Source: Eubacterium sp. CAG:248
Lineage (GTDB): Bacteria > Bacillota > Clostridia > Lachnospirales > Lachnospiraceae
Length of the DNA: 7,129 bases
Direction: 5' to 3'
Assembly: GCA_000436475.1 (NCBI GenBank)
Contig: FR886187.1
Coordinates: 24,404-31,532, forward strand
The notes below the pieces were generated by a model, which worked only from the letters and a program-made list of their open reading frames with translations, ran no database searches and was not told the origin of the DNA. The translations under genes were made by a program, and so were the position numbers. This document shows positions 5,577 to 7,129 of the stretch, one piece after another (the first letter of the stretch is position 1; every line of letters begins with the position of its first letter).

Positions 5577-5625
5577 GTTAAACCCCAGCCACATATGCAC
5601 TAAGCATCTGTGACCAGGGTTTAAT
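5577..5625. terminator. Bidirectional terminator between GntR gene and symporter gene
   Basis: An imperfect long hairpin lies between the two convergent stops. The outer stem pairs TTAAACCC (5578-5585) with GGGTTTAA (5617-5624). The inner stem pairs 5590-5598 with 5604-5612, with one mismatch and loop ACTAA. The plus-strand exit is TTTAATAACTT; the minus-strand exit is TTTAACAATTTTT, a better T-run. It probably ends both transcripts, and it shares 16 bases with the terminator at 1243-1281. Confidence 0.6.
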
Positions 5626-5651
5626 AACTTAATCCGACATCTTTTCACAAT

Positions 5652-7112
5652 CTATTTATTCTTATAATTAGCAATACCAAATATCGTACATAACAATATG
5701 CATGCGAATATCATCCATCCAACAAGATATGATGTTCCAAGCTTTGCAAATGTATCATAATATCCCTTAAGATATACAATTACAATAATCGCCGGAAGTA
5801 TATAACTCATATAGAACCTGAAACATTCAGGGAACTTTATGCCCTTACCTGTATTAGCTTCCTGTCTGAAGTCTTTCCAGCCCCAGCCATTCTTCTTTGT
5901 ACAGAATAACACGAATATCATACTTCCAAGTGGAAGAAGATTATATGATACAAGAAAGTCTTCAAGATCCATAATACCAGTTCCTGGACCAAGTGGTTCA
6001 AAACCTGAAAGCACATTAAAACCTAATACTGCTGGAAGTGAAAGCAATGACATAAACACAATATTCCACAACACAACATTTTTTCTTGAATACCCCTTAA
6101 GGTCTATGTAAAACGAAATAATATTCTCGAATACAGCTATAACCGTTGAAAGCGCCGCAAACGACATAAATATAAAGAATGCTGTTCCCCATACTCTTCC
6201 ACCAGTCATGCTGTTAAACACATTCGGCAGTGTCTTAAAAAGCAGCGAAGGACCTGCATCAGGCTGTACTCCAAATGAAAAACATGCTGGTATAATAATA
6301 AACCCAGCCATAAGTGCAACGAATGTATCAAGTACTACTATGTTGACAGCTTCGCCACCTATGGTTCTATCCTTCTTCATGTAGCTTCCGAAGATCTCCA
6401 TAGCACCAATACCTACACTAAGTGTAAAAAATGCATGTGTCATGGCATCAAATATAACAGGGCCTATACCTCTTGCCTTAATAGTATCAAGATTAGGAAC
6501 AAGATAAAACTTAACACCCTCTGATGCACCTGGTAAAACAAGCGAATGTATCGCAAGAACAATAATAAGCACTATAAGACATGTCATCATTACCTTTGTT
6601 ATCTTTTCAATACCCTTTTCCAGTCCAAGTGCACACACACCAAAGGACAACAATATCGCTATCATCATCCATACAATCATGACTCCAGGATTACCTAACA
6701 TATTGCCAAACTCTGCGGTTATCTGCTCTGAGCTGACACTTGTAAGTGAACCGCTTGCTTCCTTGAATGCATAATAAAGCATCCATCCGGCTACCATAGT
6801 ATAGAAAGCCATAAGAATATAACTTCCAACTACTGATACCCACTTAAAATAATGCCACTTGCTGCCTTTTTTCTCTAGTACCTCATATGCTCTGGCTGCA
6901 CCCTTTCCACTTCCTCGTCCTACCGTAAACTCAGCACACACAATAGGAAAACCTAAAATAGCAAGGAACACAAGATATATCAGTACAAATGCTGCTCCTC
7001 CGTTAATTCCACATATGTATGGAAACTTCCATACATTGCCAAGCCCTACTGCGCATCCGGCTGACACAAGGATGAAACCTAGTCGCGATCCAAACGTTTC
7101 TCTTTCTTTCAA
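5652..7112 (-). CDS. Sodium:neurotransmitter symporter (NSS) family transporter
   Basis: This 486-residue membrane protein is a LeuT-fold NSS symporter; bacterial members take up amino acids with Na+. The family hallmark lies in the unwound TM1, SAGCAVGLGNVWKFPY (17-32). TM6 has FFTLSVGIGAMEIFGSYM (228-245), and TM8 has FAALSTVIAVFENIISF (318-334), where S322 and T323 match the usual Na2 site. D385 corresponds to the extracellular gate aspartate. The gate arginine of LeuT (GN-x-WRFPY) is lysine here, K29. About 12 membrane segments are visible, the last at about 461-482. The start codon is TTG, supported by GGAGG at 7120-7124 with 7 bases of spacing. The first internal Met, residue 101, would remove TM1 and TM2, so TTG must be right. 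The gene is convergent with the GntR gene and separate from the operon; its promoter lies beyond the window. The substrate is probably an amino acid but is not resolved. Confidence 0.92.
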   Translation of the reverse strand: MKERETFGSRLGFILVSAGCAVGLGNVWKFPYICGINGGAAFVLIYLVFLAILGFPIVCAEFTVGRGSGKGAARAYEVLEKKGSKWHYFKWVSVVGSYILMAFYTMVAGWMLYYAFKEASGSLTSVSSEQITAEFGNMLGNPGVMIVWMMIAILLSFGVCALGLEKGIEKITKVMMTCLIVLIIVLAIHSLVLPGASEGVKFYLVPNLDTIKARGIGPVIFDAMTHAFFTLSVGIGAMEIFGSYMKKDRTIGGEAVNIVVLDTFVALMAGFIIIPACFSFGVQPDAGPSLLFKTLPNVFNSMTGGRVWGTAFFIFMSFAALSTVIAVFENIISFYIDLKGYSRKNVVLWNIVFMSLLSLPAVLGFNVLSGFEPLGPGTGIMDLEDFLVSYNLLPLGSMIFVLFCTKKNGWGWKDFRQEANTGKGIKFPECFRFYMSYILPAIIVIVYLKGYYDTFAKLGTSYLVGWMIFACILLCTIFGIANYKNK

Positions 7113-7129
7113 AACAAAACCTCCAATAT

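Overview
The window looks like a stretch of chromosome from a low-GC Gram-positive anaerobe, most likely a clostridial or Lachnospiraceae-type Firmicute. The support is AT-rich intergenic DNA, strong AAAGGAG/AGGAGG ribosome binding sites, one TTG start, hairpin-plus-T terminators, and the gene families present. This placement is an inference from style; there is no rRNA or other phylogenetic marker. No mobile element, CRISPR array, tRNA or rRNA gene was seen.

Layout. (1) Positions 44-1101, plus strand: an azlC-azlD pair encoding a two-component branched-chain amino acid exporter. (2) Positions 1102-1401: a convergent gap with a long AT-only hairpin, a terminator that mainly serves the minus strand, and a patch of nested inverted repeats that may be a structured 3' UTR or small RNA. 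(3) Positions 1402-4247, minus strand: three genes read in the order GntP-family permease, isocitrate lyase/PEP mutase superfamily enzyme, small single-domain cupin. (4) Positions 4248-4834: a 587-base divergent control region rich in palindromes. (5) Positions 4835-5542, plus strand: a GntR/FCD-type regulator. (6) Positions 5543-5651: a convergent gap with a bidirectional terminator. (7) Positions 5652-7112, minus strand: a 12-TM sodium:neurotransmitter symporter family protein starting at TTG.

How the genes may work together. The permease, lyase-like enzyme and cupin look like one catabolic module for an imported organic acid, controlled by the divergently transcribed GntR/FCD regulator, a class that usually senses small carboxylates. 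Two related near-palindromes centred on GTATAC (4427-4448 and 4692-4711) overlap candidate -10 elements of the two divergent promoters, as expected if the regulator represses both its target operon and itself. The substrate cannot be read from the sequence. The lyase-like enzyme keeps the superfamily metal-binding signature but lacks the Lys-x-Cys-Gly-His active-site loop of isocitrate, methylisocitrate and dimethylmalate lyases, so its reaction may differ. The flanking amino acid exporter and NSS symporter are independent transcription units; any metabolic link to the module is speculative.

I did not find an obviously unprecedented system. The module of unknown substrate, its paired operators and the structured 3' region are the parts that most deserve follow-up.
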